DNA of 64,000 bases from contig JAQNBH010000005.1 of assembly GCA_028752905.1 (NCBI GenBank), positions 2,900,328 through 2,964,327 on the forward strand. Reading direction: 5' to 3'. The translations under genes and the position numbers were made by a program. The notes below the pieces were generated by a model. The model saw only the letters and a list, made by a program, of their open reading frames with translations. It did no database searches and was not told the DNA's origin. The DNA is from Cladorhizidae sp. MBARI D1340-BT2. Taxonomy: Eukaryota; Porifera; Demospongiae; Poecilosclerida; Cladorhizidae. This document shows, piece after piece, positions 39,101-54,100 of this stretch (within the stretch, counting starts at the first letter, position 1; each line of letters begins with the position of its first letter).

Positions 39101-42100
39101 TTGAGGTAATGCTAGCAGGAGCATGACTCACTACATGTTGAGGTAATGCTAGCAGGAGCATGGCTCACTACATGTTGAGGTAATGCTAGCAGGACATGAC
39201 TCACTACATGTTGAGGTAATGCTAGCAGAGACATGACTCACTACATGTTGAGGTAATGCTAGCATGGACATGACTCACTACATGTTGAGGTGATGCTAGC
39301 AGAGACATGACTCACTACATGTTGAGGTAATGCTAGCATGGACATGACTCACTACATGTTGAGGTAATGCTAGCATGGACATGACTCACTACATGTTGAG
39401 GTAATGCTAGCAGGACATGACTCACTACATGTTGAGGTGATGCTAGCATGGACATGACTCACTACATGTTGAGGTAATGCTAGCAGAGACATGACTCACT
39501 ACATGTTGAGGTAATGCTAGCAGAGACATGCCTCACTACATGTTGAGGTAATGCTAGCACGGGACATGCCTCACTACATGTTGAGGTAATGCTAGCAGGA
39601 GCATGACTCACTACATGTTGAGGTAATGCTAGCAGAGGGACATGACTCACTACATGTTGAGGTAATGCTAGCATGGGCATGACTCACTACATGTTGAGGT
39701 AATGCTAGCAGAGACATGACTCACTACATGTTGAGGTAATGCTAGCAGGAGCATGACTCACTACATGTTGAGGTAATGCTTAGCAGAGACATGGCTCACT
39801 ACATGTTGAGGTAATGCTAGCATGGACATGACTCACTACATGTTGAGGTAATGCTAACAGGACATGACTCACTACATGTTGAGGTAATGCTAGCATGGAC
39901 ATGACTCACTACATGTTGAGGTAATGCTAGCAGGACATGACTCACTAAATGTTGAGGTAATGCTAGCAGAGACATGACTCACTACATGTTGAGGTAATGC
40001 TAGCAGGAGCATGACTCACTACATGTTGAGGTAATGCTAGCAGGACATGACTCACTACATGTTGAGGTAATGCTAGCATGGACATGACTTACTACATGTT
40101 GAGGTAATGCTAGCATGGACATGCCTCACTACATGTTGAGGTAATGCTAGCAGAGACATGACTCACTACATGTTGAGGTAATGCTAGCAGGACATGACTC
40201 ACTACATGTTGAGGTAATGCTAGCATGGACATGACTCACTACATGTTGAGGTAATGCTAGCAGAGACATGACTCATGCTAGCATGGACATGACTCACTAC
40301 ATGTTGAGGTAATGCTAGCAGAGACATGCCTCACTACATGTTGAGGTAATGCTAGCATGGACATGACTCACTACATGTTGAGGTAATCTAGCATGGACAT
40401 CCCCCACTACATGTTGAGGTAATGCTAGCAGACACATGACTCACTACATGTTGAGGTAATGCTAGCAGGACATGACTCACTACATGTTGAGGTAATGCTA
40501 GCATGGACATGACTCACTACATGTTGAGGTAATGCTAGCAGAGACATGACTCACTACATGTTGAGGTAATGTTAGCATGGACATGCCTCACTACATGTTG
40601 AGGTAATGCTAGCATGGACATCCCCCACTACATGTTGAGGTAATGCTAGCATGGACATGACTCACTACATGTTGAGGTAATGCTAGCATGGACATGACTC
40701 ACTACATGTTGAGGTAATGCTAGCAGGAGCATGACTCACTACATGTTGAGGTAATGCTAGCAGGAGCATGACTCACTACATGTTGAGGTAATGCTAGCAT
40801 GGACATGACTCACTACATGTTGAGGTAATGCTAGCAGGACATGACTCACTACATGTTGAGGTAATGCTAGCAGGGACATCCCCCACTACATGTTGAGGTA
40901 ATGCTAGCAGGAGCATGACTCACTACATGTTGAGGTAATGCTAGCAGGAGCATGACTCACTACATGTTGAGGTAATGCTAGCAAGGACATGCCTCACTAC
41001 ATGTTGAGGTAATGCTAGCATGGACATGACTCACTACATGTTGAGGTAATGCTAGCATGGACATGACTCACTACATGTTGAGGTAATGCTAGCAGGAGCA
41101 TGACTCACTACATGTTGAGGTAATGCTAGCATGGACATGACTCACTACATGTTGAGGTAATGCTAGCAGGAGCATGACTCACTACATGTTGAGGTAATGC
41201 TAGCATGGACATGACTCACTACATGTTGAGGTAATGCTAGCAGAGACATGACTCACTACATGTTGAGGTAATGCTAGCAGGAGCATGACTCACTACATGT
41301 TGAGGTAATGCTAGCAGGAGCATGACTCACTACATGTTGAGGTAATGCTAGCAGGGGCATGACTCACTACATGTTGAGGTAATGCTAGCAGGACATGACT
41401 CACTACATGTTGAGGTAATGCTAGCAGGACATGACTCACTACATGTTGAGGTAATGCTAGCAGGAGCATGACTCACTACATGTTGAGGTAATGCTAGCAA
41501 GGACATGACTCACTACATGTTGAGGTAATGCTAGCAGAGACATGACTCACTACATGTTGAGGTAATGCTAGCATGGACATGACTCACTACATGTTGAGGT
41601 AATGCTAGCATGGACATGACTCACTACATGTTGAGGTAATGCTAGCATGGACATGACTCACTACATGTTGAGGTAATGCTAGCAGGAGCATGACTCACTA
41701 CATGTTGAGGTAATGCTAGCATGACATGACTCACTACATGTTGAGGTAATGCTAGCATGGACATGGCTCACTACATGTTGAGGTAATGCTAGCATGGACA
41801 TGACTCACTACATGTTGAGGTAATGCTAGCAGAGACATGACTCACTACATGTTGAGTTAATGCTAGCATGGACATGACTCACTACATGTTGAGGTAATGC
41901 TAGCATGGACATGACTCACTACATGTTGAGGTAATGCTAGCAGAGACATGACTCACTACATGTTGAGGTAATGCTAGCATGGACATGACTCACTACATGT
42001 TGAGGTAATGCTAGCAGGACATGACTCACTACATGTTGAGGTAATGCTAGCAGGAGCATGACTCACTACATGTTGAGGTAATGCTAGCATGGACATGACT

Positions 42101-45100
42101 CACTACATGTTGAGGTAATGCTAGCAGGAGCATGACTCACTACATGTTGAGGTAATGCTAGCATGGACATGACTCACTACATGTTGAGGTAATGCTAGCA
42201 TGGACATGCCTCACTACATGTTGAGGTAATGCTAGCATGGACATGACTCACTACATGTTGAGGTAATGCTAGCATGGACATGCCTCACTACATGTTGAGG
42301 TAATGCTAGCAGAGACATGACTCACTACATGTTGAGGTAATGCTAGCAGAGACATGACTCACTACATGTTGAGGTAATGCTAGCAGGAGCATGACTCACT
42401 ACATGTTGAGGTAATGCTAGCATGGACATGACTCACTACATGTTGAGGTAATGCTTAGCAGAGGCATGACTCACTACATGTTGAGGTAATGCTAGCATGG
42501 ACATGACTCACTACATGTTGAGGTAATGCTAGCAGGACATGACTCACTACATGTTGAGGTAATGCTAGCATGGACATGCCTCACTACATGTTGAGGTAAT
42601 GCTAGCAGAGACATGCCTCACTACATGTTGAGGTAATGCTAGCATGGACATCACTCACTACATGTTGAGGTAATGCTAGCATGGACATGGCTCACTACAT
42701 GTTGAGGTAATGCTAGCATGGACATGACTCACTACATGTTGAGGTAATGCTAACAGGCACATGACTCACTACATGTTGAGGTAATGCTAGCAGGAGCATG
42801 ACTCACTACATGTTGAGGTAATGCTAGCAGGAGCATGGCTCACTACATGTTGAGGTAATGCTAGCAGGACATGACTCACTACATGTTGAGGTAATGCTAG
42901 CAGAGACATGACTCACTACATGTTGAGGTAATGCTAGCATGGACATGACTCACTACATGTTGAGGTGATGCTAGCAGAGACATGACTCACTACATGTTGA
43001 GGTAATGCTAGCATGGACATGACTCACTACATGTTGAGGTAATGCTAGCATGGACATGACTCACTACATGTTGAGGTAATGCTAGCAGGACATGACTCAC
43101 TACATGTTGAGGTGATGCTAGCATGGACATGACTCACTACATGTTGAGGTAATGCTAGCAGAGACATGACTCACTACATGTTGAGGTAATGCTAGCAGAG
43201 ACATGCCTCACTACATGTTGAGGTAATGCTAGCACGGGACATGCCTCACTACATGTTGAGGTAATGCTAGCAGGAGCATGACTCACTACATGTTGAGGTA
43301 ATGCTAGCAGAGGGACATGACTCACTACATGTTGAGGTAATGCTAGCATGGGCATGACTCACTACATGTTGAGGTAATGCTAGCAGAGACATGACTCACT
43401 ACATGTTGAGGTAATGCTAGCAGGAGCATGACTCACTACATGTTGAGGTAATGCTTAGCAGAGACATGGCTCACTACATGTTGAGGTAATGCTAGCATGG
43501 ACATGACTCACTACATGTTGAGGTAATGCTAACAGGACATGACTCACTACATGTTGAGGTAATGCTAGCATGGACATGACTCACTACATGTTGAGGTAAT
43601 GCTAGCAGGACATGACTCACTAAATGTTGAGGTAATGCTAGCAGAGACATGACTCACTACATGTTGAGGTAATGCTAGCAGGAGCATGACTCACTACATG
43701 TTGAGGTAATGCTAGCAGGACATGACTCACTACATGTTGAGGTAATGCTAGCATGGACATGACTTACTACATGTTGAGGTAATGCTAGCATGGACATGCC
43801 TCACTACATGTTGAGGTAATGCTAGCAGAGACATGACTCACTACATGTTGAGGTAATGCTAGCAGGACATGACTCACTACATGTTGAGGTAATGCTAGCA
43901 TGGACATGACTCACTACATGTTGAGGTAATGCTAGCAGAGACATGACTCATGCTAGCATGGACATGACTCACTACATGTTGAGGTAATGCTAGCAGAGAC
44001 ATGCCTCACTACATGTTGAGGTAATGCTAGCATGGACATGACTCACTACATGTTGAGGTAATGCTAGCATGGACATCCCCCACTACATGTTGAGGTAATG
44101 CTAGCAGACACATGACTCACTACATGTTGAGGTAATGCTAGCAGGACATGACTCACTACATGTTGAGGTAATGCTAGCATGGACATGACTCACTACATGT
44201 TGAGGTAATGCTAGCAGAGACATGACTCACTACATGTTGAGGTAATGTTAGCATGGACATGCCTCACTACATGTTGAGGTAATGCTAGCATGGACATCCC
44301 CCACTACATGTTGAGGTAATGCTAGCATGGACATGACTCACTACATGTTGAGGTAATGCTAGCATGGACATGACTCACTACATGTTGAGGTAATGCTAGC
44401 AGGAGCATGACTCACTACATGTTGAGGTAATGCTAGCAGGAGCATGACTCACTACATGTTGAGGTAATGCTAGCATGGACATGACTCACTACATGTTGAG
44501 GTAATGCTAGCAGGACATGACTCACTACATGTTGAGGTAATGCTAGCAGGGACATCCCCCACTACATGTTGAGGTAATGCTAGCAGGAGCATGACTCACT
44601 ACATGTTGAGGTAATGCTAGCAGGAGCATGACTCACTACATGTTGAGGTAATGCTAGCAAGGACATGCCTCACTACATGTTGAGGTAATGCTAGCATGGA
44701 CATGACTCACTACATGTTGAGGTAATGCTAGCATGGACATGACTCACTACATGTTGAGGTAATGCTAGCAGGAGCATGACTCACTACATGTTGAGGTAAT
44801 GCTAGCATGGACATGACTCACTACATGTTGAGGTAATGCTAGCAGGAGCATGACTCACTACATGTTGAGGTAATGCTAGCATGGACATGACTCACTACAT
44901 GTTGAGGTAATGCTAGCAGAGACATGACTCACTACATGTTGAGGTAATGCTAGCAGGAGCATGACTCACTACATGTTGAGGTAATGCTAGCAGGAGCATG
45001 ACTCACTACATGTTGAGGTAATGCTAGCAGGGGCATGACTCACTACATGTTGAGGTAATGCTAGCAGGACATGACTCACTACATGTTGAGGTAATGCTAG

Positions 45101-48100
45101 CAGGACATGACTCACTACATGTTGAGGTAATGCTAGCAGGAGCATGACTCACTACATGTTGAGGTAATGCTAGCAAGGACATGACTCACTACATGTTGAG
45201 GTAATGCTAGCAGAGACATGACTCACTACATGTTGAGGTAATGCTAGCATGGACATGACTCACTACATGTTGAGGTAATGCTAGCATGGACATGACTCAC
45301 TACATGTTGAGGTAATGCTAGCATGGACATGACTCACTACATGTTGAGGTAATGCTAGCAGGAGCATGACTCACTACATGTTGAGGTAATGCTAGCATGA
45401 CATGACTCACTACATGTTGAGGTAATGCTAGCATGGACATGACTCACTACATGTTGAGGTAATGCTAGCAGGGACACGACTCACTACATGTTGAGGTAAT
45501 GCTAGCAGGGGCATGCCTCACTACATGTTGAGGTAATGCTAGCAGGGGCATGACTCACTACATGTTGAGGTAATGCTAGCAGGACATGACTCACTACATG
45601 TTGAGGTAATGCTAGCAGGACATGACTCACTACATGTTGAGGTAATGCTAGCATGGACATGACTCACTACATGTTGAGGTAATGCTAGCATGGAGAATGA
45701 CTCACTACATGTTGAGGTAATGCTAGCATGGACATGACTCACTACATGTTGAGGTAATGCTAGCATTGAGCATGACTCACTACATGTTGAGGTAATGCTA
45801 GCATGGACATGACTCACTACATGTTGAGGTAATGCTAGCATGGACATGCCTCACTACATGTTGAGGTGATGCTAGCAGGACATGACTCACTACATGTTGA
45901 GGTAATGCTAGCATGGACATGACTCACTACATGTTGAGGTAATGCTAGCAGGAGCATGACTCACTACATGTTGAGGTAATGCTAGCATGGACATACCTCA
46001 CTACATGTTGAGGTAATGCTAGCAAGGACATGACTCACTACATGTTGAGGTAATGCTAGCATGGACATGACTCACTACATGTTGAGGTAATGCTAGCAGG
46101 AGCATGACTCACTACATGTTGAGGTAATGCTAGCAGAGACATGACTCACTACATGTTGAGGTAATGCTAGCAAGGACATGACTCACTACATGTTGAGGTA
46201 ATGCTAGCAGGACATGACTCACTACATGTTGAGGTAATGCTAGCAGAGACATGACTCACTACATGTTGAGGTAATGCTAGCAGGACATGACTCACTACAT
46301 GTTGAGGTAATGCTAGCAGGAGCATGACTCACTACATGTTGAGGTAATGCTAGCATGGACATGACTCACTACATGTTGAGGTAATGCTAGCACGGACATG
46401 ACTCACTACATGTTGAGGTAATGCTAGCAGGAGCATGACTCACTACATGTTGAGGTAATGCTAGCAGGAGCATGACTCACTACATGTTGAGGTGATGCTA
46501 GTAGGAGCATGACTCACTACATGTTGAGGTAATGCTAGCAGGAGCATGACTCACTACATGTTGAGGTAATGCTAGCAGGACATGACTCACTACATGTTGA
46601 GGTGATGCTAGCAGGACATGACTCACTACATGTTGAGGTGATGCTAGCAGAGACATGCCTCACTACATGTTCAGGTGATGCTAGCAGAGACATGACTCAC
46701 TACATGTTGAGGTAATGCTAGCATGGACATGACTCACTACATGTTGAGGTAATGCTAGCAGGACATGACTCACTACATGTTGAGGTAATGCTAGCAGGAC
46801 ATGACTCACTACATGTTGAGGTAATGCTAGCATGGACATGACTCACTACATGTTGAGGTAATGCTAGCAGAGACATGACTCACTACATGTTGAGGTAATG
46901 CTAGCAGAGACATGACTCACTACATGTTGAGGTAATGCTAGCATGGACATGACTCACTACATGTTGAGGTAATGCTAGCAGGACATGACTCACTACATGT
47001 TGAGGTGATGCTAGCAGGAGCATGACTCACTACATGTTGAGGTAATGCTAGCAGGAGCATGACTCACTACATGTTGAGGTAATGCTAGCATGGACATGAC
47101 TCACTACATGTTGAGGTAATGCTAGCAGGACATGACTCACTACATGTTGAGGTAATGCTAGCAGGACATGACTCACTACATGTTGAGGTAATGCTAGCAT
47201 GGACATGACTCACTACATGTTGAGGTAATGCTAGCAGAGACATGACTCACTACATGTTGAGGTAATGCTAGCAGAGACATGACTCACTACATGTTGAGGT
47301 AATGCTAGCATGGACATGACTCACTACATGTTGAGGTAATGCTAGCAGGACATGACTCACTACATGTTGAGGTAATGCTAGCAGGAGCATGACTCACTAC
47401 ATGTTTAGGTAATGCTAGCAGGAGCATGACTCACTACATGTTGAGGTAATGCTAGCATGGACATGACTCACTACATGTTGAGGTAATGCTAGCAGAGACA
47501 TGACTCACTACATGTTGAGGTAATGCTAGCAGAGACATGACTCACTACATGTTGAGGTAATGCTAGCAGGAGCATGACTCACTACATGTTGAGGTAATGC
47601 TAGCATGGACATGACTCACTACATGTTGAGGTAATGCTAGCAGGAGCATGACTCACTACATGTTGAGGTAATGCTAGCAGTGACATGCCTCACTACATGT
47701 TGAGGTAATGCTAGCAGGAGCATGACTCACTACATGTTGAGGTAATGCTAGCATGGACATGCCTCACTACATGTTGAGGTAATGCTAGCAGGACATGACT
47801 CACTACATGTTGAGGTAATGCTAGCAGAGACATGACTCACTACATGTTGAGGTAATGCTAGCATGGACATGACTCACTACATGTTGAGGTAATGCTAGCA
47901 TGGACATGACTCACTACATGTTGAGGTAATGCTAGCAGGACATGACTCACTACATGTTGAGGTAATGCTAGCAGGACATGACTCACTCCATGTTGAGGTA
48001 ATGCTAGCATGGACATGACTCACTACATGTTGAGGTAATGCTAGCAGGAGCATGACTCACTACATGTTGAGGTAATGCTAGCATGGACATGACTCACTAC

Positions 48101-51100
48101 ATGTTGAGGTAATGCTAGCATGGACATGAGACTCACTACATGTTGAGGTAATGCTAGCAGAGACATGACTCACTACATGTTGAGGTAATGCTAGCATGGA
48201 CATGACTCACTACATGTTGAGGTGATGCTAGCAGGACATGACTCACTACATGTTGAGGTAATGCTAGCAGGACATGACTCACTACATGTTGAGGTAATGC
48301 TAGCAGAGACATGACTCACTACATGTTGAGGTAATGCTAGTAGTCACTACATGTTGAGGTAATGCTAGCATGGACATGACTCACTACATGTTGAGGTGAT
48401 GCTAGCATGGACATGCCTCACTACATGTTGAGGTAATGCTAGCAGGAGCATGCCTCACTACATGTTGAGGTAATGCTAGCAGAGACATGACTCACTACAT
48501 GTTGAGGTAATGCTAGCATGGACATGACTCACTACATGTTGAGGTAATGCTAGCAGGAGCATGACTCACTACATGTTGAGGTAATGCTAGCATGGACATG
48601 ACTCACTACATGTTGAGGTAATGCTAGCAGGGGACATGCCTCACTACATGTTGAGGTAATGCTAGCATGGACATGACTCACTACATGTTGAGGTAATGCT
48701 AGCAGGACATGACTCACTACATGTTGAGGTAATGCTAGCAGGACATGACTCACTACATGTTGAGGTAATGCTAGCAGAGACATGACTCACTACATGTTGA
48801 GGTGATGCTAGCAGGAGCATGACTCACTACATGTTGAGGTAATGCTAGCATGGACATGACTCACTACATGTTGAGGTAATGCTAGCAGGACATGACTCAC
48901 TACATGTTGAGGTAATGCTAGCAGGACATGACTCACTACATGTTGAGGTGATGCTAGTTGGACATGACTCACTACATGTTGAGGTAATGCTAGCATGGAC
49001 ATGCCTCACTACATGTTGAGGTAATGCTAGCAGAGACATGACTCACTACATGTTGAGGTAATGCTAGCAGGACATGACTCACTACATGTTGAGGTAATGC
49101 TAGCAGGACATGACTCACTACATGTTGAGGTAATGCTAGCATGGACATGACTCACTACATGTTGAGGTAATGCTAGCAGGAGCATGACTCACTACATGTT
49201 GAGGTAATGCTAGCAGAGACATGAACTCACTACATGTTGAGGTAATGCTAGCATGGACATGCCTCACTACATGTTGAGGTAATGCTAGCAGAGACATGAC
49301 TCACTACATGTTGAGGTAATGCTAGCAGGACATGACTCACTACATGTTGAGGTAATGCTAGCAGGACATGACTCACTACATGTTGAGGTAATGCTAGCAG
49401 GAGCATGACTCACTACATGTTGAGGTAATGCTAGCATGGGCATGACTCACTACATGTTGAGGTAATGCTAGCATGGGCATGACTCACTACATGTTGAGGT
49501 AATGCTAGCAGGACATGACTCACTACATGTTGAGGTAATGCTAGCAGGACATGACTCACTACATGTTGAGGTAATGCTAGCAGGACATGACTCACTACAT
49601 GTTGAGGTAATGCTAGCATGGACATGACTCACTACATGTTGAGGTAATGCTAGCATGGACATGACTCACTACATGTTGAGGTAATGCTAGCAGGACATGA
49701 CTCACTACATGTTGAGGTAATGCTAGCAGGACATGACTCACTACATGTTGAGGTAATGCTAGCAGGAGCATGACTCACTACATGTTGAGGTAATGCTAGC
49801 AGGTACATGACTCACTACATGTTGAGGTAATGCTAGCAGAGACATGACTCACTACATGTTGAGGTAATGCTAGCAGGGACATCCCCCACTACATGTTGAG
49901 GTAATGCTAGCACGGACATGACTCACTACATGTTGAGGTAATGCTAGCATGGACATGACTCACTACATGTTAAGGTAATGCTAGCATGGACATGACTCAC
50001 TACATGTTGAGGTAATGCTAGCAGAGACATGACTCACTACATGTTGAGGTAATGCTAGCAGGACATGACTCACTACATGTCGAGGTAATGCTAGCAGGAC
50101 ATGACTCACTACATGTCGAGGTAATGCTAGCAGGACATGACTCACTACATGTTGAGGTAATGCTAGCAGAGACATGACTCACTACATGTTGAGGTAATGC
50201 TAGCACGGACATGACTCACTACATGTTGAGGTAATGCTAGCAGGAGCATGACTCACTACATGTTGAGGTAATGCTAGCAGAGACATGACTCACTACATGT
50301 TGAGGTAATACTAGCAGAGACATGACTCACTACATGTTGAGGTGATGCTAGCATGGACATGACTCACTACATGTTGAGGTAATGCTAGCATGACATGACT
50401 CACTACATGTTGAGGTAATGCTAGCATGACATGACTCACTACATGTTGAGGTAATGCTAGCATGGACATGACTCACTACATGTTGAGGTAATGCTAGCAT
50501 GGACATGACTCACTACATGTTGAGGTAATGCTAGCATGGACATGACTCACTACATGTTGAGGTAATGCTAGCATGGACATGACTCACTACATGTACTTGT
50601 GAGCAAGATAGATGGTGAGGGTACATGTATAAGTATCACTCTGGTGGAGGGGGTGGGGTAGGTGTTGAGGAGTGTGTGTGAGGTGTGTGTGTGAGGTGTG
50701 TGTGTGTGTCACGCATTTGTTTTTTGGGAGGCACGTAGACATTTATTGCTTTATTATTTAAGGTGTGCATAGTGTCCTTCCCCCCTCGGAGCTTCCTCGT
50801 GTCTGTTCCTCTCCCATAATTTTATAAGCCCTGATCTCCCTCTATAATTTCATAAGCCCTGAACCTCTCAACATACTCTATTTGATATGATGTTCTGCAG
50901 AAAATGAAGGAGAGGTATGAGCAGGAGAAGCCAATGACAGATGAGTTCATGATGCCACTAATCCTTAACAAGGATGGACTAATACAAGGTCTAGACAACA
51001 CCTGACCTCTAGACAACACCTGACCTCTAGACAACACCTGACCTCTAGACAACACCTGACCTCTAGACAACACCTGACCTCTAGACAACACCTGACCTCT

Positions 51101-54100
51101 AGACAACACCTGACCTCTAGACATCACCTGACCTCTAGACATCACCTGACCTCTAGACAACACCTGACCTCTAGACAACACCTGACCTCTAGACAACACC
51201 TGACCTCTAGACAACACCTGACCTCTAGACAACACCTGACCTCTAGACAACACCTGACCTCTAGGCAACACCTGACCTCTAGACAACACCTGACCTCTAG
51301 ACAACACCTGACCTCTAGACAACACCTGACCTCTAGACAACACCTGACCTCTAGACAACACCTGACCTATAGGCAACACCTGACCTCTAGACAACACCTG
51401 ACCTCTAGACATCACCTGACCTCTAGACAACACCTGACCTCTAGACAACACCTGACCTCTAGACAACACCTGACCTCTAGACATCACCTGACCTCTAGAC
51501 AACACCTGACCTCTAGACAACACCTGACCTCTAGACAACACCTGACCTCTAGACAACACCTGACCTCTAGACATCACCTGACCTCTAGACAACATCACCT
51601 GACCTCTAGACAACACCTGACCTCTAGACATCACCTGACCTCTAGGCAACACAACACCTGACCTCTAGACAACACCTGACCTCTAGACGACACCTGACCT
51701 CTAGGCGACACCTGACCTCTAGGCGACACCTGACCTCTAGACGACACCTGACCTCTAGACAACACCTGACCTCTAGACAACACCTGACCTCTAGACATCA
51801 CCTGACCTCTAGACAACACCTGACCTCTAGACAACACCTGACCTCTAGACAACACCTGACCTCTAGACAACACCTGACCTCTAGACAACACCTGACCTCT
51901 AGACAACACCTGACCTCTAGACATCACCTGACCTCTAGACGACACCTGACCTCTAGACGACACCTGACCTCTAGACAACACCTGACCTCTAGACAACACC
52001 TGACCTCTAGACAACACCTGACCTCTAGACAACACCTGACCTCTAGACATCACCTGACCTCTAGACAACACCTGACCTCTAGACAACACCTGACCTCTAG
52101 ACAACACCTGACCTCTAGACAACACCTGACCTCTAGACATCACCTGACCTCTAGACAACATCACCTGACCTCTAGACAACACCTGACCTCTAGACATCAC
52201 CTGACCTCTAGGCAACACAACACCTGACCTCTAGACAACACCTGACCTCTAGACAACACCTGATCTCTAGACAACACCTGACCTCTAGACAACACCTGAC
52301 CTCTAGACATCACCTGACCTCTAGACAACACCTGACCTCTAGACAACATCTGACCTCTAGACAACACCTGACCTCTAGACAACACCTGACCTCTAGACAT
52401 CACCTGACCTCTAGACAACATTACCTGACCTCTAGACAACACCTGACCTCTAGACAACACCTGACCTCTAGACAACACCTGACCTCTAGACCACACCAGA
52501 CCTCTAGACAACACCTGACCTCTAGACAACACCTGACCTCTAGACAACACCTGACCTCTACACAACACCTGACCTCTAGGCATCACCTGACCTCTAGACA
52601 ACACCTGACCTCTAGACAACACCTGACCTCTAGACAACACCTGACCTCTAGACAACACCTGACCTCTAGACAACACCTGACCTGTAGACAACACCTGACC
52701 TGTTGACAACACCTGACCTCTAGACAACACCTGACCTCTAGACATCACCTGACCTCTAGACGACACCTGACCTCTAGACGACACCTGACCTCTAGACGAC
52801 ACCTGACCTCTAGACTACACCTGACCTCTAGACGACGCCTGACCTCTAGACGACACCTGACCTCTAGGCGACACCTGACCTCTAGGCGACACCTGACCTC
52901 TAGACGACACCTGACCTCTAGACGACACCTGACCTCTAGACAACACCTGACCTCTAGACAACACCTGACCTCTAGACAACACCTGACCTCTAGACAACAC
53001 CTGACCTCTAGACAACACCTGACCTCTAGACAACACCTGACCTCTAGACAACACCTGACCTCTAGACAACACCTGACCTCTAGACATCACCTGACCTCTA
53101 GACGACACCTGACCGCTAGACGACACCTGACCTCTAGACGACACCTGACCTCTAGACGACACCTGACCTCTAGACAACACCTGACCTCTAGACAACACCT
53201 GACCTCTAGACAACACCTGACCTCTAGACAACACCTGACCTCTAGACAACACCTGACCTCTAGACAACACCTGACCTCTAGACAACACCTGACCTCTAGA
53301 CAACACCTGACCTCTAGACAACACCTGACCTCTAGACAACACCTGACCTCTAGACAACACCTGACCTCTAGACAACACCTGACCTCTAGACAACACCTGA
53401 CCTCTAGACAACACCTGACCTCTAGACAACACCTGACCTCTAGACAACACCTGACCTCTAGACAACACCTGACCTCTAGACAACACCTGACCTCTAGACA
53501 TCACCTGACCTCTAGACATCACCTGACCTCTAGACAACACCTGACCTCTAGACAACACCTGACCCCTAGACAACACCTGACCTCTAGACATCACCTGACC
53601 TCTAGGCAACACCTGACCTCTAGGCAACACCTGACCTCTAGACAACACCTGACCCCTAGACAACACCTGACCTCTAGACAACACCTGACTTCTAGAACAA
53701 CACATGACCTCTAGACAACACCTGACCTCTAGGCAACACCTGACCTCTAGACAACACCTGACCCCTAGACAACACCTGACCTCTAGACAACACCTGACCT
53801 CTAGAACAACACCTGACCTCTAGACAACACCTGACCTCTAGACAACACCTGACCTCTAGACAACACATGACCTCTAGACAACACCTGACCTCTAGACAAC
53901 ACCTGACCTCTAGACAACACCTGACCTCTAGACAACACCTGACCTCTAGACATCACCTGACCTCCTAGACAAACCTGACCTCTAGACATCACCTGACCTC
54001 TAGACATCACCTGACCTCTGCTCACACCAGTCACTTGTTTTCTCTGCTCTTCAGATAATGACACTCTAATATTCATCGATTTCCGAGCGGATCGTATGCG

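Noticed and set aside
24336..50594. CRISPR-like regular array
   Set aside because: Units are contiguous 36-38 bp repeats with a few recurring variants, not constant repeats with unique spacers. The context is a eukaryotic intron.
50822..54076. Minus-strand ORFs of up to 296 codons repeating SRGQVL
   Set aside because: Product of the 18-bp period. They also run antisense through confirmed iPGM exon 6.
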